Assembly: GCA_022706085.1 (NCBI GenBank)
Contig: JAKJDF010000004.1
Coordinates: 328,403-392,402 of the forward strand
Reading direction: 5' to 3'
DNA length: 64,000 nt
Source of the DNA: Candidatus Latescibacterota bacterium
Lineage (GTDB): Bacteria; Latescibacterota; MWCZ01
The position numbers and the translations under genes are program-made. This document shows positions 51,649 to 59,719 of this stretch, piece after piece. How positions within the stretch are numbered: position 1 is the stretch's first letter; each line of letters opens with the position of its first letter. A model generated the notes under the pieces. That model saw only the letters and a list, made by a program, of their open reading frames with translations. It made no database searches and was not told the DNA's origin.

Positions 51649-52911
51649 TCACCGCGCCAGCGTGGTCACCACCTTTCTGATTGCGCGGGCAATGTCATCG
51701 CTGTCCGCCGCGGTGAGTTTGGGACTCAAACCGATGTGGATCGTTCGCCCGAGGTAGTCCAGCGTCTTGGGACACATATCCTTGCTGTACTCAACGCTCC
51801 CCTTGTAAACCGAAGGATGCCACGGACTCCAGTTGGAGGATCGTCCGCGTTTTTCCAGAACGTACGTCCAGTTTGGATAGATGTGCCGGTCCGGAATCTC
51901 TTTGCTGAACATTGTTCCGCAGGGAACCCCTTCCGCGTTCAACGCCTTTGCGTACGCATTCGCGGTTTCCGCGTCCGGCGCGAAAAACATCAGGCACACA
52001 GAGGCGTCACCTGATTCGTCGGGCACATCCTGAAGGGTTATCCCGGCGAGCCCGCGAATCTGGTTCACGATTCGGTACTTGGCTTCGTGCAGACGCTCCA
52101 CAATTCCCCGGAGCCTCCCCATTTGAACCAGCGCGATCGCTCCGCTCACTTCGCTGATGCGGAACCCTTCTCCAGGAATCGGCCTTATGGCCGTCTCATC
52201 TGGCTTCCAGAACCCAAAAGCGGAATCGTGCGCCATAAGAATTCTCTCGAACACCAGACGGTCGCCGGTAACCACCATGCCGCCTTCGCCTGCGGTTATG
52301 GTTTTTGACATCTGGTAGCTGTAGCACCCGACGTCCCCGATTCCGCCCAGAGTCTTGCCCTTGTACTTGCCCCCGTTCGCCTGTGCGGTGTCTTCGATGA
52401 CCTTGATTCCATGCTTCTTCGCAATTGCGCAGATCTCGTCCATGCGGCACGGTGTTCCGCGCATGTGGACAGGAATCACGGCTCTGGTAAGCCCGGTAAT
52501 TTTTCGTTCAAAATCCTGCGGATCCAGCGTCAGGGAGTTGTCCACTTCCGCGATCACCGGGACCGCTCCGACGGTAACCACTGCGGCGGCAGTGGCGATA
52601 TACGTATAACCCGGCACGATGACCTCGTCGCCCGGTCCAATATCAAGCCCGACCAGAGCACAGATCAGTGCCGCGGTTCCGCTGTTGACAGCCAGGGCGT
52701 AATCCCGTCCCGTGAACTCCGCGACGGCTTTTTCGAGTCTCGCGGTTTCCGACTCCTCTTTCGCGATGTACCGGAAAACCCTCTTTTCCCGCAACACCTT
52801 CAGCACTGCTTCTTCCTCTTCCACTCCCATCTCGTATGCGCCCAACCACGAGGGCGGAAGAGGTGCGGAACGAACGGGTGTGCCTCCATCAATCGCCAAA
52901 CGGTCACTCAT
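51649..52911 (-). CDS. DegT/DnrJ/EryC1/StrS-type sugar aminotransferase
   Basis: The 420-residue PLP enzyme is of the family that makes amino sugars from keto-sugar nucleotides. Signs are EFTGRDYALAVNSGTAALICAL, GDEVIVPGYTYIATAAAV, IPVHMRGTPCRMDEI, VIEDTAQANGGKYKGKTLGGIGD and the PLP-Lys motif YQMSKTITAGEGGM. The region after it (GDASVCLMFFAPDAETANAYAKALNAEGVPCGTMFS) is the small domain. ATG 52911 with GGGAGGT; the frame extends much farther upstream without family similarity. It may equally act in polymer or glycan modification. Confidence 0.92.
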   Translation of the reverse strand: MSDRLAIDGGTPVRSAPLPPSWLGAYEMGVEEEEAVLKVLREKRVFRYIAKEESETARLEKAVAEFTGRDYALAVNSGTAALICALVGLDIGPGDEVIVPGYTYIATAAAVVTVGAVPVIAEVDNSLTLDPQDFERKITGLTRAVIPVHMRGTPCRMDEICAIAKKHGIKVIEDTAQANGGKYKGKTLGGIGDVGCYSYQMSKTITAGEGGMVVTGDRLVFERILMAHDSAFGFWKPDETAIRPIPGEGFRISEVSGAIALVQMGRLRGIVERLHEAKYRIVNQIRGLAGITLQDVPDESGDASVCLMFFAPDAETANAYAKALNAEGVPCGTMFSKEIPDRHIYPNWTYVLEKRGRSSNWSPWHPSVYKGSVEYSKDMCPKTLDYLGRTIHIGLSPKLTAADSDDIARAIRKVVTTLAR

Positions 52912-53001
52912 AAAAACCTCCCTGTCCCGGGCGTGAATCGCGGGGTTTGCCGTTATCCCGCGTATCGAATATACTCCACACTGAGGGGCGGACACAGGGC
53001 G

Positions 53002-53036
53002 AGTCCCGCCACAAGCGAAGGCTTGTGGCTCGGACT
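53002..53036 (+). promoter_or_regulatory. leader hairpin of the cupin gene
   Basis: Stem AGTCC..CCACAAGC with GAAG loop and GCTTGTGG..GGACT lies 26 bases before the ATG at 53062. It may be a REP-type repeat or an mRNA element. Confidence 0.4.
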
Positions 53037-53061
53037 GGCAAATTTGAGGAAAGATGACAAC

Positions 53062-53448
53062 ATGGCGCAGATTACGCAGGGAACAGACCCGGGCATCTGC
53101 ATCGTCCGTTTCAGTACGGGCTCGAGGATATGCGGGCAACTGGCGGATATGCTGAATCCCGTCGATCCAGCGACATTCCATCAGTACCACTTGCCGGCCA
53201 GAACTCCGGTAGAACTGCATTTCCATGATTTCGACGAATACTGGTGGTTCGTGGAAGGACGCCCGACCGTTACTCTACGCGGCACGGACGGCAGGACGGT
53301 TGAAGAGACTCTCGAGCCACCGGATATGGTAGCGTGCGTTCGGGGTATTGAACACACGTTATATGCGGACCACGACCTTGTGTATTACCAGTTTTCCAGC
53401 ATCCGGACCGGCAACGAACGCGAAGGCCACCTAACAAGAGCCGAATGA
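53062..53448 (+). CDS. cupin-domain protein
   Basis: The 128-residue single beta-barrel cupin has motif 1 as VELHFHDFDEYWWFVEGRPTVTL (HxH..E) and motif 2 around DMVACVRGIEHTLYADHDLVYY. Such small cupins are metal-binding sugar isomerases, dioxygenases or sensors; function is open. ATG 53062 with GAGGA 11 bases upstream. It ends two bases from the convergent nucleotidyltransferase gene. Confidence 0.85.
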   Translation: MAQITQGTDPGICIVRFSTGSRICGQLADMLNPVDPATFHQYHLPARTPVELHFHDFDEYWWFVEGRPTVTLRGTDGRTVEETLEPPDMVACVRGIEHTLYADHDLVYYQFSSIRTGNEREGHLTRAE

Positions 53449-53450
53449 CA

Positions 53451-54188
53451 TCACACGCGGCCCGACCACTGTTTCTCCGCCCTCTCGAGTTCCGCTCTGG
53501 TGCCTATGTCAATCCACCTGCCTTCAAAAACGTACGCCGCAACCTCGGTGACCGTGCGCATCCATTGAATGAGGTGGCCGGCCTTGTCCGGACTGCGCTC
53601 CTCTCGAAGGTAACGCCGGACCAGTGGAAGATCTTGTCTGCGAAGAGCGTAGCACAGGATACCTATCAAAGGGCTCGTCGGCGTATCCGGTTTCTCGACG
53701 AACGAGGAAACCAACCCTTTCTCGATGTGGACCTCGCTGTACAGAGATACGAGATCCAGAGATCCCACGTCGTAGCAACCGAGAACTGAACGCCCGGTTT
53801 GGCGCTGGAGATCTCTAAGAGGGCGCAGCGAAAAGTCGAAGAGATTATCGCCGCCAACGACAAGAAGGTCGTCGTCAATTGACTGCATTTCGATGGCGAA
53901 TTGGATATCCCCGATTGCACCCAGACGGTCTGCGTTTGACGTTGTTCCGTCGTTCAACGGCACTACATCGAACCGCCGTTGCTGGTTTTTTGCCCACGCG
54001 GCGTAATCCTGGAAAAACTTCGCGTTCGTCACGACGTACGTCGTGTCGACATCTCCCAGTGTTTCGATGCCGTCGAGGACGTAATCAACTATCGGCCGGC
54101 CGTTGACCTTAAGGAGCGGCTTCGAAGCCTCGAGCGTGACCGGGTGGAGGCGGGTTGCGTAACCACCGGCCAGAACCAGCGCTTTCAC
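53451..54188 (-). CDS. sugar nucleotidyltransferase
   Basis: The 245-residue NTP-transferase fold protein begins VKALVLAGGYATRLHPVTLEASKPLLKVNGRPI, the nucleotide and Mg loop with GxG-x-R and the Lys of KPLL. VVGGDNLFDFSL carries the metal Asp, and FVEKPDTPTSPLIGILCYALRR the sugar-binding loop. It makes an NDP-sugar from a sugar 1-phosphate and NTP. The GTG start is at 54188 with AAGGAG. With the nearby sugar aminotransferase it may supply a nucleotide sugar. The exact nucleotide is not evident. Confidence 0.9.
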   Translation of the reverse strand: MKALVLAGGYATRLHPVTLEASKPLLKVNGRPIVDYVLDGIETLGDVDTTYVVTNAKFFQDYAAWAKNQQRRFDVVPLNDGTTSNADRLGAIGDIQFAIEMQSIDDDLLVVGGDNLFDFSLRPLRDLQRQTGRSVLGCYDVGSLDLVSLYSEVHIEKGLVSSFVEKPDTPTSPLIGILCYALRRQDLPLVRRYLREERSPDKAGHLIQWMRTVTEVAAYVFEGRWIDIGTRAELERAEKQWSGRV

Positions 54189-54219
54189 GAACGCTCCTTC
54201 TCCGGGGAAAGACGCTCCA

Positions 54220-54609
54220 TCAGTCGCCTTCCTCGAATCCGTGGCGGCGCCTGAGTTCCTCGCGTCTCGGGTGGCGTGCCCAGTGGGCAGGCTCAGGCCA
54301 TCGGTCAGGTACAGTGAGCAAGACGCTGTCGCCTTCGACACGCACCTCAAACAACGTGAGCGGGCCCCCTGTCGTCAGCGCGGCCCCGTCAGTCACACGC
54401 CAGAGATATTGGTGCCGCGGGCATTCCACCGCATTGGCGTGAAGCGTCCCCAATCCCAGCGTGCTGCCGGCGTGCGGGCATCGGTCGTCAAAGGCGAAGA
54501 ATGCTTCACCGACTCGACACAACGCGATGCGGTGCCCGTCCACCTCGACGATTCCGAGGCTGCCGTCCTGCCATTCTTCCGCCTTCGCAACAACAACCTC
54601 GTGGGCCAA
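54220..54609 (-). CDS. Rieske [2Fe-2S] domain protein
   Basis: The 129-residue small ferredoxin-like Rieske protein has cluster motifs CPHAG and CPRHQYLW, giving the two Cys and two His ligands, and SLGIVEVDGHRIALCRVGEAFFAFDD before them. It resembles NirD or biphenyl-dioxygenase type ferredoxins, soluble electron carriers. A TTG at 54609 with GGGAGGCG upstream is the likely start; the open frame continues upstream without similarity. A basic C-terminal extension of about 20 residues ends it. The partner is unknown. Confidence 0.85.
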   Translation of the reverse strand: MAHEVVVAKAEEWQDGSLGIVEVDGHRIALCRVGEAFFAFDDRCPHAGSTLGLGTLHANAVECPRHQYLWRVTDGAALTTGGPLTLFEVRVEGDSVLLTVPDRWPEPAHWARHPRREELRRRHGFEEGD

Positions 54610-54731
54610 AGACGCCTCCCGTTCCTGGTGTGCGTTCCTTCTCAGTAGATAACCGCTTCTCAGACTACTGTCAACCGATGTTGCCCGCGCCTGGCAATCC
54701 CGAGTATTATTTTCCAAAAGAGGAGGCGTTC

Positions 54732-56942
54732 GTGCCCGAAACACCGATTTCTCCGAACGACGTGCTGCGGGGCGTCCTCGATCACGTCACCTTCCGTAAC
54801 GATGATACCGGGTTTACCATCGCGCGGCTCGTGCGTGAACCCGACAAGGTGCCGGTAACGATAATAGGCACCATCCCCGTCTGCACAATCGGTGAAACGG
54901 TTGAAGTCTCCGGCGAGTGGAAATCACACCCCTCATACGGCGATCAGTTCCGCCTCGCCAGCTTTCGAACAATCTCTCCTTCTTCTTCGGAAGGACTGAA
55001 ACGCTACCTCGGCAGTGGCTTGATCAAGGGAATCGGGCCTGCGTTTGCTGAGAAAATAGTTCGGAAATTCGGCGCGGAGACTCTGGACGTAATCACGAAA
55101 CACCCTGACCGGCTCCGAGAAATAGAAGGAATCGGCCCCACACGCGTCAGACAGATTCGGGAGGCATGGAGAGAACAGGCAGATATCCGTGAACTGATGC
55201 TGTTTCTGCAGCATCACGAAATCCCGACTGGAGTCGCGCATCGCATTTACCGCAAGTACGGCGCTGAGTCAGTCGCAGTCGTGAAGGCCGACCCGTACCG
55301 CCTCGCGGATGAGATTTCCGGTATCGGGTTCAAAACCGCTGACAAGATCGCGGAACACGTGGGGATAGGGAGGGACGATCCCCGCCGTATCGAGGCCGGA
55401 ATCAAATACGTCCTCAACCGCTCCACCGAGCAAGGCCACACGTACCTTCCGGCAGACGAATTGACACAGGAGACAGCACAACAGCTTTCGGTTCCCGTTT
55501 CGGCAGTCCTGCCGATAATGGAGCGCGCCGCACGAGCCGGGGAAATCGTTTTTGAGGCGAACCGTGTCTCGCTCCCCCGGTACGTGTTCTGCGAACACGA
55601 GATCGCCCAGTGCCTCGCTGATCTGATCACACACCACCCTTCACCTCGCAACAATGAAATTCAGGCGTCAGTGATCGCGCGCGTCGAATCACGCACCGGC
55701 GTGCAGTATGCGCCTGAACAGGCTGCGGCGATCATGGCATCTCTCCAGGAAGGAGTCCTCGTCATCACGGGAGGACCGGGAACCGGCAAAACTACAACCA
55801 CCCAAGGGATTGTGAGTGAATTGCTCGCGGAACGGAAGAAACTTCTCCTCTGTGCGCCTACCGGCCGGGCCGCGAAGCGACTCGCCGAAGTGACTGGCCA
55901 CGAGGCAAAGACGATTCACCGTCTACTTGGTTTTGTTCCCGGTGGGCACGAATTCCAGCACGACGAGAGGCATCCACTTCCTGCGGACGTTGTTCTCGTG
56001 GATGAAGCCTCAATGGTGGACACAGAGCTGTTCCTGCATCTGGTGCGTGCGCTTCCTTCCAAATGCAGATTGATCCTTGTGGGCGATGCCGACCAGTTGC
56101 CGTCGGTGGGACCGGGGCAGGTGCTCCGCGATATCATTGCTTCTCAGGTTGTTGCGACGGTGGCGCTGCGCACGGTATTCAGGCAGGCACAGGCGAGTAT
56201 GATCGTGACAAACGCCCATGCCATCAATCAGGGTGTTTTCCCGCAACTTCCCAACACGCGCGATGGCGACTTTTTCTTTGTCTACCGGGAAACCCCCGAG
56301 GAAATAGCTGCCACGATCGCCGACCTCGTGACACGGCGTCTTCCCTTCCGGTACAGGCTCAACCGGTTCACGGAAATCCAGGTTCTGACACCCATGTACC
56401 GGGGGGAGACGGGAGCTCACGCGCTGAACAAACTGCTTCAGGAGAGACTTAACCCCGGAGGCGCTTCCGTGCCACGCGGGACCGCGGAGTTCCGCGTGGG
56501 TGACAAGGTTATTGTGACGCGCAACAATTACTCAAAGATGGTTTTCAACGGAGACATCGGCAGGATCGTGGGTGTGGACGCCGAGAACGCAAAGGTAAGT
56601 GTCGAATTGAACTTTTCCGCGGCGGACACCGTTCGAGTCACGTACGAGTTTGACGAGCTCGATGAACTGAGCCTGGCGTACGCGATCAGCGTTCACCGGA
56701 GCCAGGGATCTGAATTCCCCGCCGTCGTGATGCCGATCACGACGCAGCATTACATGATGTTGCAGCGCAATGTGTTGTACACCGCGGTCACGCGCGCGAA
56801 GAGACTGCTTGTCCTTGTGGGTTCGAAGAAGGCGCTTGCAATTGCCATTCGCAACGGTTCAGCAACCGGACGTTACACCATGCTGGCACAGAAAATACGG
56901 GATGCCGTATCCGCACAACGTGCCCATTCCCCGGAGAAGTAA
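54732..56942 (+). CDS. recD2: RecD2-type DNA helicase
   Basis: A 5'-3' superfamily 1B helicase of 736 residues, the RecBC-independent form. It has an N-terminal OB-like domain (VLDHVTFRNDDTGFTIARLV), helix-hairpin-helix repeats (IKGIGPAFAEKIV, IEGIGPTRVRQI, ISGIGFKTADKI), Walker A GGPGTGKTTTT, Walker B VVLVDEASMVD, motif III ILVGDADQLPSVGPG and motifs V-VI SVHRSQGSEFPAVV..LYTAVTRAKRLL. It acts in replication-fork repair. GTG 54732 with GAGGAGG. The pyrF gene follows after one base. Confidence 0.95.
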   Translation: MPETPISPNDVLRGVLDHVTFRNDDTGFTIARLVREPDKVPVTIIGTIPVCTIGETVEVSGEWKSHPSYGDQFRLASFRTISPSSSEGLKRYLGSGLIKGIGPAFAEKIVRKFGAETLDVITKHPDRLREIEGIGPTRVRQIREAWREQADIRELMLFLQHHEIPTGVAHRIYRKYGAESVAVVKADPYRLADEISGIGFKTADKIAEHVGIGRDDPRRIEAGIKYVLNRSTEQGHTYLPADELTQETAQQLSVPVSAVLPIMERAARAGEIVFEANRVSLPRYVFCEHEIAQCLADLITHHPSPRNNEIQASVIARVESRTGVQYAPEQAAAIMASLQEGVLVITGGPGTGKTTTTQGIVSELLAERKKLLLCAPTGRAAKRLAEVTGHEAKTIHRLLGFVPGGHEFQHDERHPLPADVVLVDEASMVDTELFLHLVRALPSKCRLILVGDADQLPSVGPGQVLRDIIASQVVATVALRTVFRQAQASMIVTNAHAINQGVFPQLPNTRDGDFFFVYRETPEEIAATIADLVTRRLPFRYRLNRFTEIQVLTPMYRGETGAHALNKLLQERLNPGGASVPRGTAEFRVGDKVIVTRNNYSKMVFNGDIGRIVGVDAENAKVSVELNFSAADTVRVTYEFDELDELSLAYAISVHRSQGSEFPAVVMPITTQHYMMLQRNVLYTAVTRAKRLLVLVGSKKALAIAIRNGSATGRYTMLAQKIRDAVSAQRAHSPEK

Positions 56943-56943
56943 C

Positions 56944-57765
56944 GTGGATTTTCTCGCAAAGTTGAAAGCTGCCGCCCGGACACGCGATTCCTGGCTCTGC
57001 GTCGGGCTGGATCCGATTGTGGAGAGGCTCCCCGATTGCCTGCCCCGTTCGAGCGCTGGTGTCACGACTTTCTGCCACCGTATCATCGAGTCCACTGCTC
57101 CACACGCGTGCGCGTTCAAGCCGAACGTGGCCTTTTTCGAGGCTCTTGGTCGCGATGCGTTCTTTGTTCTGGAGGATGTCGTCAGCAGCGTTCCGGAAGA
57201 CATCCCGGTAATCCTGGATGCCAAGCGTGGCGATATCGGTTCGACCGCGCATCTGTACGCGAGATCCTATTTCGAAAAACTCGGGGTAGATGCGGTCACG
57301 TTAAGCCCTTACCTGGGATGGGACGCAATCGAGCCTTTCTTCAGTTACCCGGGGAAAACAGTTTTCGTGCTTTGCCTGACTTCGAACGCGTCCGCGGCGG
57401 AGATTCAGATGCTGCTCTGCGGGGGGGAACCGTTGTACGTGAGGGTCGCCAGGCTTGTGCAATCCCGGAACCCGTCCGCGGGGCTGGTGGTCGGCGGCAC
57501 CCGTCCCGAGCAGATCGGGGTTATCCGCGAGATCTGCCCGGAATCACCGTTTCTGATACCCGGGATTGGAGCGCAGGGAGGTGATCTGGAACAGAGCGTC
57601 AGACTCGGTTCGTGGAAAACCGGAGGCGGCGCTCTCATCAACGCCTCGCGGGCTATTCTTTACGCTTCGAAAGGAGGGGATTTTGCGGAAGCAGCGGGCA
57701 GTGTGGCCGCGGGTCTCAGGGCAGAGATAGCACGTGCCGCGTCTGCTTTTCAGCGAAGGCCGTAG
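56944..57765 (+). CDS. pyrF: orotidine 5'-phosphate decarboxylase, type 2
   Basis: Last step of UMP synthesis (OMP to UMP and CO2). The 273-residue TIM-barrel protein is the long type-2 form, with CVGLDPIVERLP, CAFKPNVAFFEALG, and the catalytic Asp-Lys pair in ILDAKRGDIGSTA. TLSPYLGWDAIEPFF and LIPGIGAQGGDL bind phosphate. GTG start 56944 behind GGAGAAG. Its 3' end overlaps the convergent receiver gene by 16 bases. Confidence 0.95.
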   Translation: MDFLAKLKAAARTRDSWLCVGLDPIVERLPDCLPRSSAGVTTFCHRIIESTAPHACAFKPNVAFFEALGRDAFFVLEDVVSSVPEDIPVILDAKRGDIGSTAHLYARSYFEKLGVDAVTLSPYLGWDAIEPFFSYPGKTVFVLCLTSNASAAEIQMLLCGGEPLYVRVARLVQSRNPSAGLVVGGTRPEQIGVIREICPESPFLIPGIGAQGGDLEQSVRLGSWKTGGGALINASRAILYASKGGDFAEAAGSVAAGLRAEIARAASAFQRRP

Positions 57766-58130
57766 GCCTTTCTGGATTCCGCAACATTGGCGTTTTCAAC
57801 GATGAATTTCTGGATGGCAAACGGGTCGAAGGGTTTTCGCCAGAAGCCATCTATGGGAAGTGCCCGTACGTCATCCTCGTGCAGTACCGCACTGATAAGG
57901 AGCATTCGGGTTTTTGGGCTCAGGCGACCGATCTGTTTGATGAGCGTCACACCGTCCATACCCGGCAATTTCACGTCAGAAACCACCCAGTCGTACGGTT
58001 TTTCCCCGATCAGTGCGAGTGCGGTCGGACCATCCGCTGCCATATCGACGTGGATATCCGCGCCCCGCAATGCCATTGCCAGCATGGTCCGCGCACCCGT
58101 TTCGTCATCCACGACCAGAACCGAAAGCAT
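57750..58130 (-). CDS. single-domain response regulator
   Basis: The 126-residue receiver only has VLVVDDETG (acidic pair), phospho-acceptor Asp in WVVSDVKLPGMDG, Ser/Ala in LLISAVLH and Lys in FWRKPFDP. No output domain, so it acts in a phosphorelay or by protein contact. It lies downstream of the NtrC-type regulator and histidine kinase on the same strand and may share the kinase. Confidence 0.9.
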   Translation of the reverse strand: MLSVLVVDDETGARTMLAMALRGADIHVDMAADGPTALALIGEKPYDWVVSDVKLPGMDGVTLIKQIGRLSPKTRMLLISAVLHEDDVRALPIDGFWRKPFDPFAIQKFIVENANVAESRKAYGLR

Positions 58131-58339
58131 TCTGCAACCCCTACCGATGAACGCTGATGCTCACGATTACTCCACATTCCGTGCCAGAGGCGTGGTCGAG
58201 TGTGGTTGCGAAGGTGGTGAGAAGCGGGAAAGGCGCGATGAGGGGGAGTTCTCCGGGATACTCGGGGTTGGCAGACCCTGGTACAACCGGACCCCTTGCT
58301 ACATTTCGTCTCTCCTTTGGTTCGTTTTTTCGCGCCAGG
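58131..58339. other. spacer between receiver and NtrC-type genes
   Basis: About 210 bases. Minus strand AAAGGAGA (58312-58319) is followed seven bases later by ATG TAG, a start codon with an immediate stop. No longer gene is convincing. A TGGCACG-like -24 at about 58190 lacks the -12 TTGC. Confidence 0.35.
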
Positions 58340-59719
58340 TTATGGAAAGGCTTCGTCGCTCGCTTCGTTCGTTTCTTCGTCCGAGAAACCGTAGCTTTTC
58401 AATTTTCGCGCGAGCGTATTACGGCTGATGCCAAGTTGTCGTGCGGCTTCGCTTCGGTTGCCGGAACACTGGTCCAGGCGTTCGAGAATATGTTGGCGTT
58501 CCATTTCCGCAAGCGTGAGTTGCATCGTGTTGGCCCTGCTCGCCGGGGGACTGGACACCTCGGGTGGAAGGTCCTCCGGGAGGAGCACGTCGCCATCAGA
58601 CAAAAGCAATGCACGTTCGATCGCATGTTCCAGTTCGCGCACATTTCCCGGCCATGTGTACCGAAGAAGAGCTTCGCCTGTTTCTTTCGCCAGCCTGACG
58701 TTTCCCCGATTGAACCTGGGGGCGTACCGTGCCAGAAAATGCTGCGCAAGCGGAAGTACGTCGTCCAGTCGCTTTCTTAGAGGTGGGATATCCACGGGAA
58801 CCACCCGCAGTCGGTAGTAAAGGTCTTCCCGGAATTTCCCTTCGCGGATTGCATTTTCGAGGTCACGGTTCGTGGAAGCCACGATCCGCACATCCACTCC
58901 TACCGGTCTTGTCTCGCCCACCCTCCTGACCTCTCCCGATTCAAGGACCCGCAGAAGCGCTGCTTGCGCGCCGAGTTCCATGTCGCCGATTTCGTCGAGG
59001 AGAAGGGTTCCGCCGTCGGCATCCTCAAACAGGCCTTTTTTCGCAACGATGGCGCCGGTAAATGCCCCCTTTGCGTGGCCGAAGAGCTCACTTTCGAGGA
59101 GAGTCTCCGTCAACGCGCTGCAGTTCACCGTGAGAAACGGATGAGCCGCGCGCGACGAATGATTGTGGATAGCGCGAGCTACTAGTTCCTTTCCCGTGCC
59201 GCTTTCGCCGGTGATGAGGACTGTCACATCGGTGCGCGCGATGCGCTGAATTGTGCGGAACACCGTCTGCAGCGCTGGACTTATGCCAATAAGGTCGTCC
59301 AACTGCAATTGCCCGACGCGTTGGCGCAACGCATCCAGCTCAGAGAGCAACTGGCGGTGTTGGAGGGCACGGTCGAGCGTGAGGAGCAACTCCTGCGGGT
59401 ACACCGGCTTTGTGAGGTAGTCCGCGGCGCCGAGTTTCATCGCTTCGACTGCAGAATCGACGCTGCCGTACCCCGTCATTATCAGAACGGCGGGGCTGGG
59501 GTAGCGTTTGCACGCGATTCTGAGAATGTCGATCCCGGTCATGTCCTCCAGACGCAGGTCTGTGATAACGGCGTCGTACACCTCATCTGAAAGGCGACCC
59601 ACCGCCGCCGTTCCCGTGTGTTCGACATCGGCCTGGTACCCGGCGTCTTTCAGTGCCAGCGCCAGAAGACCAACAACGGCGCGCTCATCATCTATGAGCA
59701 GGACTCTGGGAGTTGCCAT
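58340..59719 (-). CDS. NtrC-family sigma-54 response regulator
   Basis: The 459-residue protein has a receiver (VLLIDDERAVVG, phospho-acceptor Asp in AVITDLRLEDMTG, KPVYP), an AAA+ domain with Walker A GESGTGKE, GAFTGA loop that contacts RNA polymerase sigma-54, Walker B GGTLLLDEIGD, and the arginine-finger region. A Fis-type HTH ends it (QHILERLDQCSGNRSEAARQLGISRNTLARKLKSYG). It activates sigma-54 promoters. ATG 59719 (GGAAGGG) overlaps the kinase gene by 32 bases, so the two form one operon. Confidence 0.94.
   Translation of the reverse strand: MATPRVLLIDDERAVVGLLALALKDAGYQADVEHTGTAAVGRLSDEVYDAVITDLRLEDMTGIDILRIACKRYPSPAVLIMTGYGSVDSAVEAMKLGAADYLTKPVYPQELLLTLDRALQHRQLLSELDALRQRVGQLQLDDLIGISPALQTVFRTIQRIARTDVTVLITGESGTGKELVARAIHNHSSRAAHPFLTVNCSALTETLLESELFGHAKGAFTGAIVAKKGLFEDADGGTLLLDEIGDMELGAQAALLRVLESGEVRRVGETRPVGVDVRIVASTNRDLENAIREGKFREDLYYRLRVVPVDIPPLRKRLDDVLPLAQHFLARYAPRFNRGNVRLAKETGEALLRYTWPGNVRELEHAIERALLLSDGDVLLPEDLPPEVSSPPASRANTMQLTLAEMERQHILERLDQCSGNRSEAARQLGISRNTLARKLKSYGFSDEETNEASDEAFP

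Noticed and set aside
58175-58195. Sigma-54 promoter near the lone receiver gene
   Set aside because: TGGCACG is present on the minus strand but the -12 position reads GTGG instead of TTGC.
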